Source of the DNA: Lachnospiraceae bacterium
Lineage (GTDB): Bacteria > Bacillota_A > Clostridia > Lachnospirales > Lachnospiraceae
Direction of reading: 5' to 3'
Length of the DNA stretch: 5,965 nucleotides
Assembly (NCBI GenBank): GCA_017523185.1
Contig: JAFWXB010000112.1
Location: 1-5,965, forward strand
In this document: one piece after another, positions 5,568 to 5,965 of the stretch
Layout of the letters: every line of letters begins with the position of its first letter
How positions within the stretch are numbered: the stretch's first letter is position 1
Position numbers and translations under genes: made by a program
Notes under the pieces: generated by a model
What the model saw: only the letters and a program-made list of their open reading frames with translations
Databases searched by the model: none
What the model was told of the DNA's origin: nothing

Positions 5568-5597
5568 TGTATGTAAGTTATCCACAGACTTATCCAC

Positions 5598-5635
5598 AAG
5601 TTATCCACAATGAAAAATTTCGTTGTGGATAACTT
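5598..5635. repeat. Inverted DnaA-box pair, 13-bp arms
   Basis: AAGTTATCCACAA (5598-5610) and TTGTGGATAACTT (5623-5635) flank 12 bp. The diverged counterpart in the second 202-bp period is at 5801-5835, with arms AGTTATCCACAAT and ATTGTGGATAACT around 9 bp. Confidence 0.85.
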
Positions 5636-5660
5636 AAAAAAAGGGTTAAAAAATGACCCC

Positions 5661-5763
5661 AAAAAGCAAAATTGTGGATAACTGTGTAAAAAAGTTATCC
5701 ACAAAAGAAAACCAGTAAAATCAAGGGGTTTAGAGATTGTAAAAAAGTTATCCACAAGTTATC
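5661..5763 (+). repeat. 103-bp origin repeat, copy 1
   Basis: Identical to 5863-5965 apart from position 5684 (G) versus 5886 (A), at a 202-bp offset. It contains an inverted box pair (5672-5683 and 5693-5704), the boxless element and one further complete box. Sequence to its left (5601-5660) is a weaker match to 5803-5862, so the duplicated unit is probably about 200 bp with uneven divergence. Confidence 0.95.
5707..5735 (+). repeat. Boxless origin element, copy B (plus strand)
   Basis: This reads GAAAACCAGTAAAATCAAGG and then GGTTTAGAG. It matches copy A (3807-3779, minus strand). It lies between a box at 5695-5703 and paired boxes at 5748-5756 and 5759-5767, the same order as around copy A. 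AAACC and GGTTT could pair, but less strongly than in copy A. Confidence 0.8.
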
Positions 5764-5768
5764 CACAG

Positions 5769-5812
5769 GTTATCCAAATAGTTATCCACAATTTTTTGGG
5801 AGTTATCCACAA
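5769..5812 (+). repeat. 44-bp block shared with dnaN-side lobe, upstream copy
   Basis: Matches 3869-3912 with 3 mismatches, one of which turns a box into TTATCCAAA (5770-5778). Boxes at 5782 and 5803 keep the 21-bp spacing and T6 tract of the tandem array, with GGGAG in place of CTGAG. Confidence 0.88.
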
Positions 5813-5862
5813 TGAAAATGAGATTGTGGATAACTTATGAAAAAAGTGGAAAAATTGCTCTT

Positions 5863-5965
5863 AAAAAGCAAAATTGTGGATAACTATGTAAAAAAGTTAT
5901 CCACAAAAGAAAACCAGTAAAATCAAGGGGTTTAGAGATTGTAAAAAAGTTATCCACAAGTTATC
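5863..5965 (+). repeat. 103-bp origin repeat, copy 2 (reaches window edge)
   Basis: The second copy of 5661-5763 with one substitution. It is still matching at the last base of the window, so the repeat may be longer and more copies may follow. Confidence 0.95.
5909..5937 (+). repeat. Boxless origin element, copy C (plus strand)
   Basis: Identical to copy B, within the second 103-bp repeat. It is again preceded by a box (5897-5905) and followed by a box at 5950-5958 and a box cut off by the window edge. Confidence 0.8.

Larger units (their letters stand above)
5457..5965. other. oriC, upstream lobe (truncated at window edge)
   Basis: This non-coding stretch upstream of dnaA has 17 perfect DnaA boxes. 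Eleven are on the plus strand (5545, 5578, 5590, 5601, 5695, 5748, 5759, 5782, 5803, 5897, 5950) and six on the minus strand (5497, 5557, 5624, 5673, 5825, 5875). One-mismatch boxes are at 5457 and 5770, and a box is cut off at 5961-5965. Its position matches incA/incB of B. subtilis. No convincing gene is seen. No DnaA-trio run is visible inside the window, so opening is expected in the other lobe. The lobe continues past the edge, where rpmH would be expected from usual gene order. Confidence 0.92.

Noticed and set aside
5643..5660. Small GGGT/ACCC hairpin in the upstream lobe
   Set aside because: Only a 4-bp stem, not conserved in the second 202-bp period.
5519..5755. A 78-codon minus-strand frame in the upstream lobe
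   Set aside because: It is made of DnaA boxes (repeated LWIT and VDN words) in the origin, and no credible protein features are present.

Overview
The window holds the replication-origin neighbourhood of a low-G+C Gram-positive bacterium (Bacillota). All five genes are on the minus strand, so transcription runs from right to left: dnaA (5361 to 4018), dnaN (3694 to 2585), an S4-domain yaaA/rlbA gene (2367 to 2152), recF (2155 to 1040), and the 5' part of gyrB (from 1043, running off the left edge). The sequence is visibly AT-rich (about 30% G+C by eye). The gene order and the DnaA and DnaN sequences (for example DISNISFDTWLRPLEIY and IGKESTQEEFFHTFN in DnaA) look clostridial and most resemble Lachnospiraceae-type proteins. 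That placement is from memory, not from a search. There is no remB/DUF370 gene between recF and gyrB, unlike Bacillus subtilis.

The most interesting parts are the two non-coding stretches flanking dnaA, which together form a bipartite oriC very rich in DnaA boxes. The dnaN-side lobe (3695-4017) has 13 perfect TTATCCACA boxes. The upstream lobe (about 5457-5965, cut by the window edge) has 17. Two more lie just upstream of yaaA, two inside recF and one inside gyrB. The dnaN-side lobe has the whole bacterial basal unwinding module. Read on the minus strand it is two abutting DnaA boxes, a short GC-containing spacer, five perfect DnaA-trios (CTA x5), and a 25-bp pure A/T tract, followed by the dnaN ribosome binding site. 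It also carries five perfect copies plus a partial sixth copy of a 21-bp unit, each unit being one DnaA box and a T6 tract.

The two lobes are related to each other beyond the DnaA box itself. A 44-bp block with 3 mismatches occurs in both, in the same orientation. A separate element of about 28 bp with no DnaA box (core GTAAAATCAA between GAAAACC and GGGTTT) occurs once in the dnaN-side lobe on the minus strand and twice in the upstream lobe on the plus strand, each time with DnaA boxes on both sides. The two upstream copies lie in a 103-bp repeat (one mismatch) with a 202-bp period. This boxed non-DnaA element is the best candidate here for something undescribed.

The genes form a replication and topology cluster. 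DnaA opens the origin, DnaN clamps the polymerase, RecF loads recombination mediators at gaps, GyrB supplies the ATPase of DNA gyrase, and the S4 protein is an RNA-binding ribosome-assembly factor. yaaA-recF and recF-gyrB each overlap by 4 bp (ATGA), indicating translational coupling. DnaA boxes beside the likely dnaA promoter and upstream of yaaA suggest DnaA feedback control.
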